Source: Epiperipatus broadwayi
Lineage: Eukaryota > Onychophora > Udeonychophora > Euonychophora > Peripatidae
NCBI GenBank assembly: GCA_028023455.1
Contig: JAQFVV010000001.1
Span: 26,838,426 to 26,902,425, forward strand
Length of the DNA stretch: 64,000 nt
Reading direction: 5' to 3'
The position numbers and the translations under genes were made by a program. How positions within the stretch are numbered: position 1 is the stretch's first letter; each line of letters opens with the position of its first letter. Shown in pieces: positions 11,303-21,747 of the stretch. Below the pieces are notes generated by a model that made no database searches, was not told where the DNA came from, and worked only from the letters and a program-made list of their open reading frames with translations.

Positions 11303-13264
11303 CTAAATGATCCATTTCTTAGAGATTTTGTAACACGCATCTTTCCTATTCATAGCCTTATCATCAATAGCAATAAAACATGCTTCTTTAACTTTTCTCT
11401 TAATGTCATTTCTCTCCCTGCAAACTATTCTTGCATTTTTAGGTTCACATGCATGACCAGCTGATTTCTGATGTATTGCAAATATTGAGTTGCAATTTGG
11501 GTCTACTTGGGCCTTATTGTAAGAATATCTGTGCTGGGATAGTGGTCTTGTAGAAAGAGTTGCTTTCGTTTCCCCATAGTATGATGCCATGCAGTTATTT
11601 TCTGGACATGAAATATTATATACGGCCTGAGAGGTGTTGTTGGGTGTTATAATGTCTTTGGTGTTGTTAATAATTCTATTTGTTTTAGGGGGTGTATGAA
11701 AGCTTAGTTGAAATTCTTTATTAAACACTGAGTAAAACTTTCTATGGGTAGTTGCAATATATGGTAACAAAATTCTATTTTTCTGCTGCTTAATAACATT
11801 GCTGTTTAATTTACTGTAAAATTTTCTAATCTTCCTATCAATTGTGTAATGCTTGAAGCCGAAATCTAATAAATCGTTTCTATATAAGATTAAGTTTGCT
11901 CTTTTGTCCGATTCAAATCTGCAAAGTTGCTCATTCCTATGCAAGAAAGACGCTAAACCAGCTAATTTATGAATAGAAGGCGTGTTTGAAGTAGGTTGAA
12001 TATTGCCTCTTTTTTCTATTGGTTTTATAATCATTGTATAATTTAGTCTTTGATCTTCTCTTTGCACATACATATCCAAGTATTTAGTTTTCCCTTCACG
12101 ATCTTCCATTTCTGTGTTTAGCTTCAGCTGCATACTGTCTTGTATCTCCTGTTTAATTTTATCTATAATTTCTTCAGTAGCAGCGATGAAAAGGTCGTCA
12201 ACGTATCTTGTGTATACAATTAACTTAAGTGTTTGTTCGTATTTAGGAATAATACTTTTTTTAAAATAATTAAGTACGATACTTGAGATGATACCGCTCA
12301 TGGGTAATCCCATCGGCCATCCATCGTTCATTTGGTAACATTGATTATTGAATGTTGCCACAATGTTGCTGTTAAGCCATTTTAAGAAATCAATTATGAA
12401 AGCTATCTTTTTTTGATCCACGTCGTTGTTCATAAGCTCTTCTTTTACTATATCAATGAACCTATTTCTATTAATTGATCCGTATAACTCAGTGACATCA
12501 AGCACTGCAATTTTAGTTTCTGGGTTTAGAATTTTGTCCTTAATTCTGGCTACAAATTCAAATGAAGATTTGATAGTATATCTTCCAAATCCAATACTGT
12601 CAATCAGCCAACGATTTATTAATTTAGCTGTGCTAAAATAATGTGCACCCCCAAAATCCAGCATTAAGCGTAAAGGAACATTGGGTTTGTGCATTTTTGC
12701 ATTTGCAAAAATCCGTGGTAGAATAGTGGCAGAAGGATATAGTTTATAATACTCCGTTTTTGATATAGCTTTGTTACAATGTGTCTTGAGAATAGAGGCA
12801 ATAAATTTGTCCCTGTTCAAGTTATTATTGAAACTAGCTATTCTTTTGAATTGCAGTTTTTCAATTTGCTGGTTAACTTTGAAGTTAAAATTTTCTCTAC
12901 TCATAAGCACAAATCTCTGACCCTTATCTTCCTTCATGCAGACTATTCGTTCAGTATCTAAAAATTTCTTCGTGTGCTCTAATTTTGTATTCCAGTTATT
13001 TGTATTAATCTTGAGTGTATTCTGGTGTATGGTCTTGGCAATCTGCATTACGTACATATCTTTATTTGGGTTGTTATTCAAACCCGCTTCAATGTCAGCT
13101 ATTAATTCAAACTTCGGGAAACTCCAATTGCTACCAACGAATCTAGGGCCTTTGTTCAGTACCTCTATTATTTCCTCGTTTGGTGTTTTATCAGTAAGAT
13201 TAACAAAAACATTGTTCTTCTTTTCTACAATTTGGATATTTTGCTTATTAGCTAAAAATGCCAA
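11303..13264 (-). CDS. Penelope-like element reverse transcriptase with C-terminal GIY-YIG endonuclease
   Basis: The frame has 653 codons and no internal stop. Residues about 1-60 carry a Penelope-type N-terminal segment (VLNKGPRFVGS). The RT core has motif A near residue 251 (AVLDVTELYGS), motif B (DGWPMGLPMSGI) and motif C near 355 (YTRYVDDLFIA) with both catalytic Asp residues. From about 540 to 650 is a GIY-YIG nuclease: VYNISC, then YYGET, then an Arg. This nuclease nicks target DNA for priming of reverse transcription in these elements. The first codon of this frame is TTG, not ATG. The frame stays open upstream to 13312 through a run of 15 A residues, without an ATG. So the true start is lost, lies beyond a slippage in the A run, or the copy is 5'-truncated. 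It lies antisense in an ERI1 intron. Confidence 0.9.
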   Translation of the reverse strand: MAFLANKQNIQIVEKKNNVFVNLTDKTPNEEIIEVLNKGPRFVGSNWSFPKFELIADIEAGLNNNPNKDMYVMQIAKTIHQNTLKINTNNWNTKLEHTKKFLDTERIVCMKEDKGQRFVLMSRENFNFKVNQQIEKLQFKRIASFNNNLNRDKFIASILKTHCNKAISKTEYYKLYPSATILPRIFANAKMHKPNVPLRLMLDFGGAHYFSTAKLINRWLIDSIGFGRYTIKSSFEFVARIKDKILNPETKIAVLDVTELYGSINRNRFIDIVKEELMNNDVDQKKIAFIIDFLKWLNSNIVATFNNQCYQMNDGWPMGLPMSGIISSIVLNYFKKSIIPKYEQTLKLIVYTRYVDDLFIAATEEIIDKIKQEIQDSMQLKLNTEMEDREGKTKYLDMYVQREDQRLNYTMIIKPIEKRGNIQPTSNTPSIHKLAGLASFLHRNEQLCRFESDKRANLILYRNDLLDFGFKHYTIDRKIRKFYSKLNSNVIKQQKNRILLPYIATTHRKFYSVFNKEFQLSFHTPPKTNRIINNTKDIITPNNTSQAVYNISCPENNCMASYYGETKATLSTRPLSQHRYSYNKAQVDPNCNSIFAIHQKSAGHACEPKNARIVCRERNDIKRKVKEACFIAIDDKAMNRKDACYKISKKWII

Positions 13265-14622
13265 CTTTTTTTTTTTTTTTGCATAATTTACAGTACAGTA
13301 ATTTACATTTTTTTATACACATTTTAATTATTATGATTTTCTGGTGACAACATAATTAGTAATTAATCTTTGACACGATGATTTTATTAATTGTTTATGA
13401 AGCTCGCGATATCCAGACATATTAGCTCTCGTTAGAATTTAAGAGCACGCTAATGATTAGTGTCATTAATAAGAAAATAATAATTGATTACGTTCTTTTT
13501 TAAAAAGCAAAAACAGAATGTGATTAAAATGCAAAATTAACACGCACAATGTTTGAACAAATTTACATTATAATCTTGTAAAATTTAATGTGTATATACA
13601 TAAAATGTGGAAATCATGATTTAAATTTCATTATTGCATAAAATCTTACTATTATAAAGCACTGAAAATATTGAAATTACTAAGATGAAAGTCGAATTCC
13701 AATAATGTGCTATTACTTTCAATATAACGTAAGTGCGCGAAATTTATTATTCAAAGTAATAACGCATTATCGGAAATCGACTTCCGGTGAAACACGAATC
13801 GCGTAACTTCAAAATCGTGTTAAATAAGTCCGCGTAAAAAGAGACCCAGATATATAGTATATATTATTTTAAAATGTTTTGATGGAATTGTGTTATAATA
13901 AGTGCCATGACTGGAATTGTTTTAATCACAAGCTATTAGAATAATTTTAACCAACTTATTTATTTATTCAACATGGGATATATGTTTGTCACAATAAAGT
14001 TTTTTATTGGAATGAATTAAGATATAAGATGAGGAATATATTTAATCATTAAAATAAATTATTTTTTATTAAAGCATGCTGTTTTTTGTCCTTTACTTAC
14101 TTTTTGGTGTGTGTATGTGTGTGTGTGTACAATTAGTTTAAACTTGTTTAATAACTCCTAGATACTCAAATTGCTAACTTGAATTTTTTTTAAAAATTAT
14201 AACAAGTATAATTTATAACATATTTTCTGTTTGAATGCAATAAATATAAATATATATATATATATTATTAGAAAAAGCAAATATTAAATAATGTAATAAA
14301 GCTGATAAAATAGTCATTACCTCAAAAGAAAAAAGAGATTTTTAACATTTTTAAACATGTTTATTTTTACATTTGTTCACAAATTCTAAATTTTGAAAGT
14401 TAAATGTTAAAGTGACAATTTCATAGATAGCTTCATCACATTTGTCATAAAATGCTGAAAAAAATGATATATAACATGACTTACCTGAGGTAATTTTACA
14501 TTGTAAAAATTACAAAAACAATGCGATTGGTGACTTTCATTTTTATTAGCTGACCCAGATCCTGTCCTTCCATGCAGGGTATCTGTTAGAAGTATGTTTG
14601 GTTTTTTAGTGGGGGAAAAAAT

Positions 14623-14925
14623 AACAGTAAGAACAGTTTATGAGATATTATGCAAAGAGAACTTTAGTAAATTGTAATGTATTATTATATATTAATTACT
14701 ATATTATTGAAACATGGGGTATGACCTAAAATATGTTTTTCATTTCAAGTAAAAAGTGTACTCAAAAAATAAATATCAAACAGTAAGAACCGTTTATGAG
14801 ATATTATGCAAAGAGAACTTTAATAAATTGTAATATATTAATTATTATATTATTGAAAAATGTAGTGTGATTTAAAATATGTATTCTTTTCAAGTAAATA
14901 GTGTACAAAAAAAAAGTCAAACAAA
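14623..14925. repeat. Tandem duplication, two units of about 156 bp
   Basis: AACAGTAAGAAC, then GTTTATGAGATATTATGC, starts unit 1 at 14623 and unit 2 at 14779. The units share the same order of motifs (GAACTTTA, TATTATTGAAA, TTCAAGTAAA) with small differences. Neither carries a frame. This is a local, non-coding duplication in the large intron. Confidence 0.75.
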
Positions 14926-15329
14926 AATTTCTCTAAGAGAAAATGAATAAAAACTCATGGTGATCATGTGATGAAAAACTAAATAAATCAATAAGCATCA
15001 AAATAAACACATTTATTATGAGCACTGATTATATATATGTGTGGGATGTGATATATGAGATAATGGATGGCTGAGAGGGCTTGAAAGTCTGTGTACAAGA
15101 GATTATTACAAAATTGTAACAAATGAGTACAATGCTACTGTAATCATGCAATAAATGAATGATCATATAAATAAAATCATGCCTATTGTACTAGCCATGT
15201 AGGTATATGATTCTCTATGGATGTGCATGTTTTTATTGTCATTGAAATGTAAATTGCCTAAAATTCTACAGCATTTTTGTTGCTTTTCTACACATATTTC
15301 ATTATATAAAAATATAAGTAATAAAAAAC

Positions 15330-16020
15330 AATACTCGCTGTTGGGGAAATTGATTCCTGGCCAGTGCGACAGAAATGTTCTGAATCCAAGTTCGAATTCT
15401 GATTGTGAAGAAACTCTAGATGCAATTTTTTCTTGTCCTTGCAAATAAAATGACTTCACCAACTTTTTTTTTGTTTTTTTTTTTTTTGGTCATTGCAGTT
15501 TCTAGATTTGAATTATCACTAAAATTAGTTTTTACAAGGCTCACAAATACATTCATCGGCAATTGAATAATCAGAGCAAGCCATGACGATACTTTTTACA
15601 AATGCTAAATCTAAAAAAAAAAAGAGAGAAAAGAAAAATTAAAAATTGCATTTCAGAAAAAAATGTAAATTTCATCGTAAAAAAAAAATACATATCTTTT
15701 TGAACAAAGAGAAGACTCACAAATACATATATTGGCAATTAAATAATCAAAGCACACCATGAGCAAATCCATTTCAGTGAGAAAAACATTTTATGAATGA
15801 TAAATCTTAAAAAAAAGGGGGAGGGGGGAATTAAAAATTACATTTCAGAAAAAAAATCATAAAAAATGTAAATTTCATCATAGAAAAAAAAATACATCAT
15901 TTTAAACATAACAAGATGGTTGATCAAATGGTCTGAGACCTGTAAGTGTAAGAAGTACTGATTCCATGCAAGCTCAGTTTAAAATCTAAACTTCTGAAAA
16001 GGAATACAGAAGAGATTTTG
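15330..16020 (+). repeat. Dispersed repeat (copy 1) with internal duplication
   Basis: The stretch contains two similar units of about 190 bp (about 15535-15700 and 15715-15900), both with CACAAATACAT, GGCAATT, ATTAAAAATT and CATTTCAGAAAAAA in order. Much of the sequence from TTGTCCTTGCAAATAAAA to GCTCAGTTTAAAATCTAAA recurs in inverted orientation at 37045-37530. This shows a mobile or dispersed family. A weak tRNA-promoter-like AGTTCGAATTC at 15389 hints at a SINE, but spacing does not support it. No protein frame is convincing. Confidence 0.55.
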
Positions 16021-16609
16021 GATTCGAAAAGGTTTTTTAAAGAACTTATTTTTTAATTTCTAAAGATAAAGATGAATTTTGGATTGCATGTTACATTGTA
16101 TTCCCATGCATATATTGAATTTTTTTAGTAAAAAGAATGTTTTTAAACATCATTTTTGTAAATAAATAACTGAATAGGATACAATCTATTGACGATCTTA
16201 ATTTTTATTAATAGATTATCTTTATATATGTTGCAAATCATTACAAGATAAGTATAAAATTTTTGTCATTAGAATGAGAATTTTCATAACTGTACAAAAT
16301 GAAATTGACACGTGAAAATATCATTGAATAACAGTAGTAATTAATTTATTCAGAGTGGTATTACTGCAGTTCTAAGCTAACATATTTAATTTGATTTAAG
16401 CACCTATTGATATCTTTATTTAATTAGCTAATGATGATGAATGTAATCATTGAATAAGTTAGTACTTATGTTTAGATTTTTTGATTTGGTTCTCATCTGA
16501 TCCTTTGTGTCAGCCGCGGGTGGCACTATTTCTAGCTAAATTTTTAGAAATATGCCGTTTCCGCAGCCGCACTCAAGCCTTTAAGCATTCTTTCTAAAAT
16601 AAATCCTAG

Positions 16610-16712
16610 AAAGATTGTTAACTCGGAGTTAAGTCTTGTTTCTACGCTAAAAGGTAGAATGTTAACTCGGAGTTAAGTCTTCTTTCTATGATAAAATCTA
16701 GAAAGAGTGTTA
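16610..16712. repeat. Short tandem repeat, about 50-bp units, near three copies
   Basis: The phrase GTTAACTCGGAGTTAAGTCT occurs at about 16616 and 16660, and a third, partial copy (GTGTTAACTTGG) follows at about 16708. Each is preceded by GAAAG or GTAGAA and followed by TTTCTA and a CTAAAA-like spacer. It lies inside the left end of the inverted-repeat element, before its less AT-rich segment. Confidence 0.7.
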
Positions 16713-17299
16713 ACTTGGCTTAGCGGTTAACGGTGTGGCTTTTTCCGATGCTAAAAGTAGAGGAAAATGCCGTAGTTGTTTATGTCACGCACTATATCGT
16801 ACGAGGGTGTGTTAATTTGATCGTGTCAAAAGTATTTAAATTTTCATTGGGGCCTTTTTTAAGACAAATTGATGTACTGTTACCTTTTAACAATTTACAC
16901 AGTGTCATGATTGTTCCTCGTAAAGCTATAAGCCTCCTAAATTCTCGATTAGGGTGGGATAGCGTAAAATTTTTAAAGGATCACGCTTTGAGTCACATTT
17001 TAGCGAGAAATTTTCCGAGACCAAGAAAATGACTAATTCAAACAACAGAAAACTTGAAAAGATGGGAATTGCCAGACACGGAAGCCGGCGCTGGAATATT
17101 TCTACAGCAGAAAAAAAAAAAACATCCTGCTGCTGAAAGAAAAGATTGGATTGTGCAGCAAATATATGCAGATTTGAGGCCCAAAAACATCTTTCGACTT
17201 TCATTTGTAAGTCTCGTTGTGGCCGATAGAAATGTTCACTTCGTAAAGGCAAGCTTGTTTGAGGGATTTCAAATGGCCTTTGTCAAATGTAAAAAATGA

Positions 17300-18950
17300 A
17301 AGAAGTAACTTCAATTTTTATTTAAACGTACATCCCTTCTTCTCCCAATAATTGTTGTCATTGGCAATCAGATGATCAAATAAAAGGAACGTCAATTATT
17401 CTTTAATCATATAGGGAAAAAAAAAACCCCCACAATTGTTGTTGTCAATCAAATGTAAACCAATCAAAGTAAGACCGTAAATTATTAGTTAAACATAACC
17501 CAAATTACTATTTAAAATACACCGAAAAAGACTCGCTCTTGTCAATCAAAATTAAAGAAACAACAACTATTATTGTCCCATTGTCAAACTGATTATTATT
17601 TGGGAAAATGCAAATAATTTATAAACGAAAAAAAAAAGAAAGTCAAATCGGTTGTCAATCAAATGGTAACCGATAAAAGTCACTTAAATTTTGATTTAAA
17701 CATACACACAAACAAAAAATAAAACGCAAAACCCTTTCTCCCAATAATTGTTGTCGGCAATCAAATGTAAAAAATAAAAGTAACGTACAATTATTCTTTA
17801 ATCGTACACAAAAACACCCCTTCCACTAATTGTTGTCAGCAATCAAATGTAAAGTACTAAAAGTAAGGTAAACCAATTATTTTTTAAACGTAACCCAAAT
17901 TACTATTTGAACATACACTAAAAAAGACCCGCTCTTCTCAATAAAAATGAAAGAAACAACAACTATTATTGTCCCATTGTCAAAAATATTAGGTTTTTGG
18001 GGAAACCAAAACCATAATTTATAAACGAAAAAAAAAAAAGTCAAATCGGTTGTCAATCAAATGTAACCGATAAAAGTAACTTCAATTTTGATTTAAACAT
18101 ACAAAAAAACAACCCCTTTCTCCCAATAATTGTTATCGGCAATCAAATGTAATATAAAAGGAAGGTAAATTAGTATTTAATCATCACCCAAAAACACCCA
18201 CCCCTCTCACTAATTATTGTCAGCAATCAAATGTACACCACCACTAAAAGTAATGTAACCTACTATTCTAAAAACACCCCTCCCAATAATTAGTGTCAGT
18301 CAAATGTAAACCAATCAAAGTAAGACCGTAACTTATTATTTAAACGTAACCCAAATTACTATTTGAACCTACACCAAAAAACACACTCTTGTCAATAAAA
18401 ATTAAACAAACAACAACTATTATTGTCCCATTGTCAAAAATATTTATTTGTAGAACCAAAACCATAATTTATAAACAAAAGGAAGTCAAATCGTTTGTCA
18501 ATGAAATGTAAACCGATAAAAGTAACCTTTAATTTTTATTTAAACATACACACACATGAAAAAAAAAAAATCTCCCAATAATTGTTGTCGGCAATCAAAT
18601 GTAAACCTATAAAAGTAACGTAAATTATTATTTAATCATACACAAAAACACCACTCCCATTAATTGTTGTCGGCAATCAAATGTAAACCTATCAAAGTAA
18701 CGTAAATTATTATTTAAAGATCCATCAAAAAAACCCGTTCTCTCTTAAATTTTGGCAATCCAATTTTACAAAAACAGTAATACTATTTAAAAAAAAAAAC
18801 AAATTACTATTTGAACACACACCACCTCTTGTCAATAAAAATTAAAAAAAAAACTATTATTATCCCATCGTCAAAAATATTATTTGGGAAAAATAATTCA
18901 GAAACTAAAGAAAATAAACTTTGTAAACAAACAAAAAAAAAAAAAAATCA
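17300..18950. repeat. Satellite-like tandem array with about 80-bp monomers and about 400-450-bp higher-order units
   Basis: Monomers contain ATTGTTGTC, GGCAATCAAATGTAA, TAAAAGTAA and TTATTATTTAA. Two adjacent ones at 18581 and 18662 are 81 bp apart. A distinct block (CTCTTGTCAATAAAAATT, then ATTATTGTCCCATTGTCAAA) recurs at about 17532, 17931, 18384 and 18825, so the array also has a longer repeat of about 400-450 bp. It fills most of the inverted-repeat element 16488-19050 and stops close to its right terminus. Confidence 0.85.
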
Positions 18951-20168
18951 ATATTAATAGAGAATCGTTAGCCCGGGAACGTTATATTAATGTGTTTTTG
19001 GTTAGAAATCGCGCCACCCATGGCTGACTTGAAGGATCAGATGAGAACCCTTGATTTAAAGAGACTTCATTATGATATAAAATGCATAATTATATTTTGC
19101 AGTGTGTATGCAATTTAAAGTAATAAAGTGTTAACCTCATTTTTTTAATAATTATAATAATGTATCTTATTAAAATAAAAATTAAGCTTATACATAAGAT
19201 AAATATTTGATACTATTTTAGATTAAGATGTGAAGAATGTCTTTATAGTCAAGTTCATTAAAAATCAAATTAATTTGTTTTTTGCTTTTTAGGATTTAAT
19301 TATTTACCTCTATATGTTAAATTGTAATAGTCACAATATACCATTATTTCACATTTTAAATTTCAATATTATGGTTATCATGTCTGTAATAGCTATACAA
19401 ATCAATAGAAGGATCTATATTATGAGTGAAATATAACTTTGGTCCTAAATTATAATTCAAATAATATATACATACTTTGCCTTTTCCAATATTCTTGCCA
19501 GTATCTTGTTTTTAAATTTCAATAATAATCAGTATTTAAAAATTTGATCAAAAGATTGATGATAATGTCTTATAGAATTGGAATCATGTTTTGGGATTAT
19601 GTATTTGAAATCATGTTATGAAAAAAGCTTTCATTTTACAACTTTACATCTGATTTGATTGTTTAAAATAATACCATAATTATAACATATATGAGACTAA
19701 AATATCATGCTTTCTCCTTCTTTAATCAAAATTCAGGTGAATTTATTACTTCTATTGTCAGAATTATATGGGATATAGAATGTAAAGATTGTTTACATAT
19801 TAAAATCTTTGCAGGATTTACAATCTGGCTTATAAATGATTATGTCTAAAATATATAGTGCATTCATTTAATGTAGGTGCATACAATAACCTTTAGTATT
19901 GTATTGTACTGTCATGTTTTAACACATATGGATTTTACTAATGTTCTATAAAAATATTAAATAAATTATTATGGACCAGAAAAATTAATAATACTGGGGC
20001 GGGGTGGGGATGGGGCATATTTCTTATTAGCTACAATCTTAAATATATTTCTCTAAATATTTATCTTCAGCATTAATACTTCATCAACTTTTCATCATAT
20101 CATATTTCTAGTGCTTTTTAACACTTATTAGAGTGATTTTTCAGCATTTAATTTTGTTTCTTTTAGAC

Positions 20169-21747
20169 CAGTGTTTCCCAACCTCTGGTATGCGTACCAC
20201 TGGTGGTACGCGAATTGCTGGTTGGTGGTACACGAAAAATAATCAGTAATGGCGGACATAAAAAAAAAATTAAATCATAAAAATATAGAAACGTTTTTTC
20301 CTATAATTCATAAAAATTATTTTAATTAATAATATTATACAGTAAAGTTGTTAATATGTACAGTCGATAACGATCTTTAATGTTAATGATAAAATTGAAA
20401 GTATGATTAAGAAATTAGATTTTTGGAAACAGTAATATATATAAGTATCGAAAACAATCAACTGGAAGTATTCGAAACTTTACATATTTTTTTGTTTGAA
20501 AATAAGGTTAGTCTGTCTCAAGTTATACGAGAAAATATAATAACACATTTAACAGGATTAAAATTGTCTTTCATGGAATATTTTCCAAAACCTGAAAACA
20601 CAAATGATAATTGGTTTTCTATGCAGAAAATTTAGAAAAAGCTACATCATTATCAATAAAGGATAAAGAAAATTTAATAGAATTATCATGTGACAGAACT
20701 GTACAAGTAGAATTCAAATGACACAATCTAATTAATTTTTGGTTAAACATTAAAGAATATGAACAACTTTCTGAGAAAGCTCTTAAATTATACGGAATTA
20801 ATAGGAAGAGCTTTTTCTTCATATATTTTTTTTAAAAAATAAGTATCGAAACAGATTGAATGCAGCTGTAGACTTAAAGGTATACCTCGCATCTTTTGAA
20901 CCAAATTTCAAAAAATTATGTTGTTAGAAACAAGCACAAAGATCTCATTAAATTTATTTTATAAAAATATTTGATTATGATAAGAAAATATACTAATTGT
21001 TTTTTTATAATTTTGTGTTTTTATTTAAACTATTTATTAGTAAACGAAATATGACAAAATAGTAGATAAATAATGAGTCGGATCAAGGCAAATCAATCTA
21101 AATTATTTAATTTGAAAGAATGTATCAGAAAAGGATCATACCCAGAAATTAGACTCTCATTAATTGTTGATCATCTATTGTGGATTACTAGATGTACACT
21201 AGTATTTAATCATCAAAATTTTAATCCTATTAACTTTATGCTGAACAATATAAAGAAAACAAGAACAAGAGATAGCCTGATAACCCCTGAGGTTATTTTT
21301 ACCATGACTTGGGACATGCTGGATTTATCCTCTCCATGGACCAACCAATAGCAAGCTGCTCCGAAAAAGAGAAAACAGATTCAAATTCAGGAAAACCAAA
21401 TGAAGGAATGAGAAAACACTTTGAACAAAATATGTACCAAATAACCTTTAATATAATATTTAATAAATTATTTTGGAAAAAATATGAAACTTTGAACAAA
21501 CACATACATATAAATATGTTACAGTGAGTTTATAATCTGGCGTGATGTTTAGGCATGTTTCAATGTAATTTGTCTCATTATGAGATGTGAATGCATACAT
21601 GGTCACCCTATACCATTTATAATGCAAATAAAATAACACACTCGCAATAACAAATTTCACGAAATACAATCATTTTTACGAAGTGGCACAATTTAGCGTG
21701 ATGTACGACCAAGTGGCATGCGAGCCAAAAAAGGTTGGGAAACACTG
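20169..21747 (+). mobile_element. hAT transposon with perfect 8-bp target duplication
   Basis: The ends are CAGTGTTTCCCAACC and GGTTGGGAAACACTG, followed inwards by GGTACGCGAA-like sequence. This is the terminal form typical of hAT elements. TTTTAGAC flanks both sides exactly (20161-20168 and 21748-21755), the 8-bp duplication diagnostic of hAT. The 1579-bp interior keeps only the C-terminal part of the transposase, in broken frames, and a further stretch (21060-21530) that does not look like hAT. The element is therefore defective. It sits in the 17.8-kb ERI1 intron. Confidence 0.92.
20423..20920 (+). pseudogene. hAT transposase C-terminal relic (ZBED5-like)
   Basis: The frame from 20423 reads NNQLEVFETLHIFLFEN, then GLKLSFMEYFPKPENTNDNW, up to a stop at 20633. 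Across that stop and another frame the similarity goes on: FWLNIKEYEQLSEKALKL near 20740, then KYRNRLNAAVDLKVYLASFE near 20850. These match the order seen in the C-terminal half of hAT transposases of the ZBED5/FAM200 type. The CE-GFS box normally between the last two segments is missing, and the zinc-finger N-terminus and catalytic core are gone. Confidence 0.65.

Larger units (their letters stand above)
10791..13849. mobile_element. Inverted-repeat DNA element interrupted by a Penelope-like element
   Basis: The left end CTGGGTCTCGTTTTACGC and the right end GCGTAAAAAGAGACCCAG are inverted repeats of about 18 bases with one mismatch. Flanks are TA-rich, so a TA target duplication is possible but cannot be fixed. 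Both end segments share GCGCAAA and CGCG-rich composition unlike the surrounding AT-rich DNA. The outer parts (about 10791-11105 and 13410-13849) together give about 0.75 kb of non-coding element. The middle is the Penelope-like insertion. No transposase frame is seen, so it is probably non-autonomous. Confidence 0.75.
16488..19050. mobile_element. Long inverted-repeat DNA element carrying a satellite array
   Basis: The left end (GGTTCTCATCTGATCCTT, GTCAGCC, GGGTGGC) matches the reverse complement of the right end over about 48 bases, ending at 19049-19050. Flanks are TTGATTT on the left (16481-16487) and TTGATTT on the right (19051-19057). That is a target duplication of about 7-8 bp, depending on where the last C belongs. 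Length is 2.56 kb. The left 0.8 kb is less AT-rich and carries short frames of no known family; the rest is satellite. Terminal repeats and duplication length suggest a Mutator-, P- or hAT-like non-autonomous element. The superfamily is undetermined. Confidence 0.75.

Noticed and set aside
12426-13286. Plus-strand frames opposite the Penelope RT
   Set aside because: Shadows of the long minus-strand frame, without recognisable domains.
15340-15400. tRNA gene or SINE head (box B-like AGTTCGAATTC)
   Set aside because: A possible box A (TGGCCAGTGCGA) is only 31 bases upstream, against about 44 in a tRNA, and no cloverleaf can be drawn.
15163-15462. 99-residue minus-strand frame and overlapping plus-strand frame
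   Set aside because: Both lie in a dispersed repeat, overlap each other and have no domain.
16708-16750. tRNA-like start (TTAGCGGTTAACGGTGTGG)
   Set aside because: No box B or acceptor stem partner follows within 100 bases; it lies in a transposon end.
17300-18950. CRISPR-like array
   Set aside because: Repeats and intervening sequence both vary together with an 81-bp period and higher-order units, as in a satellite, and the genome is eukaryotic.
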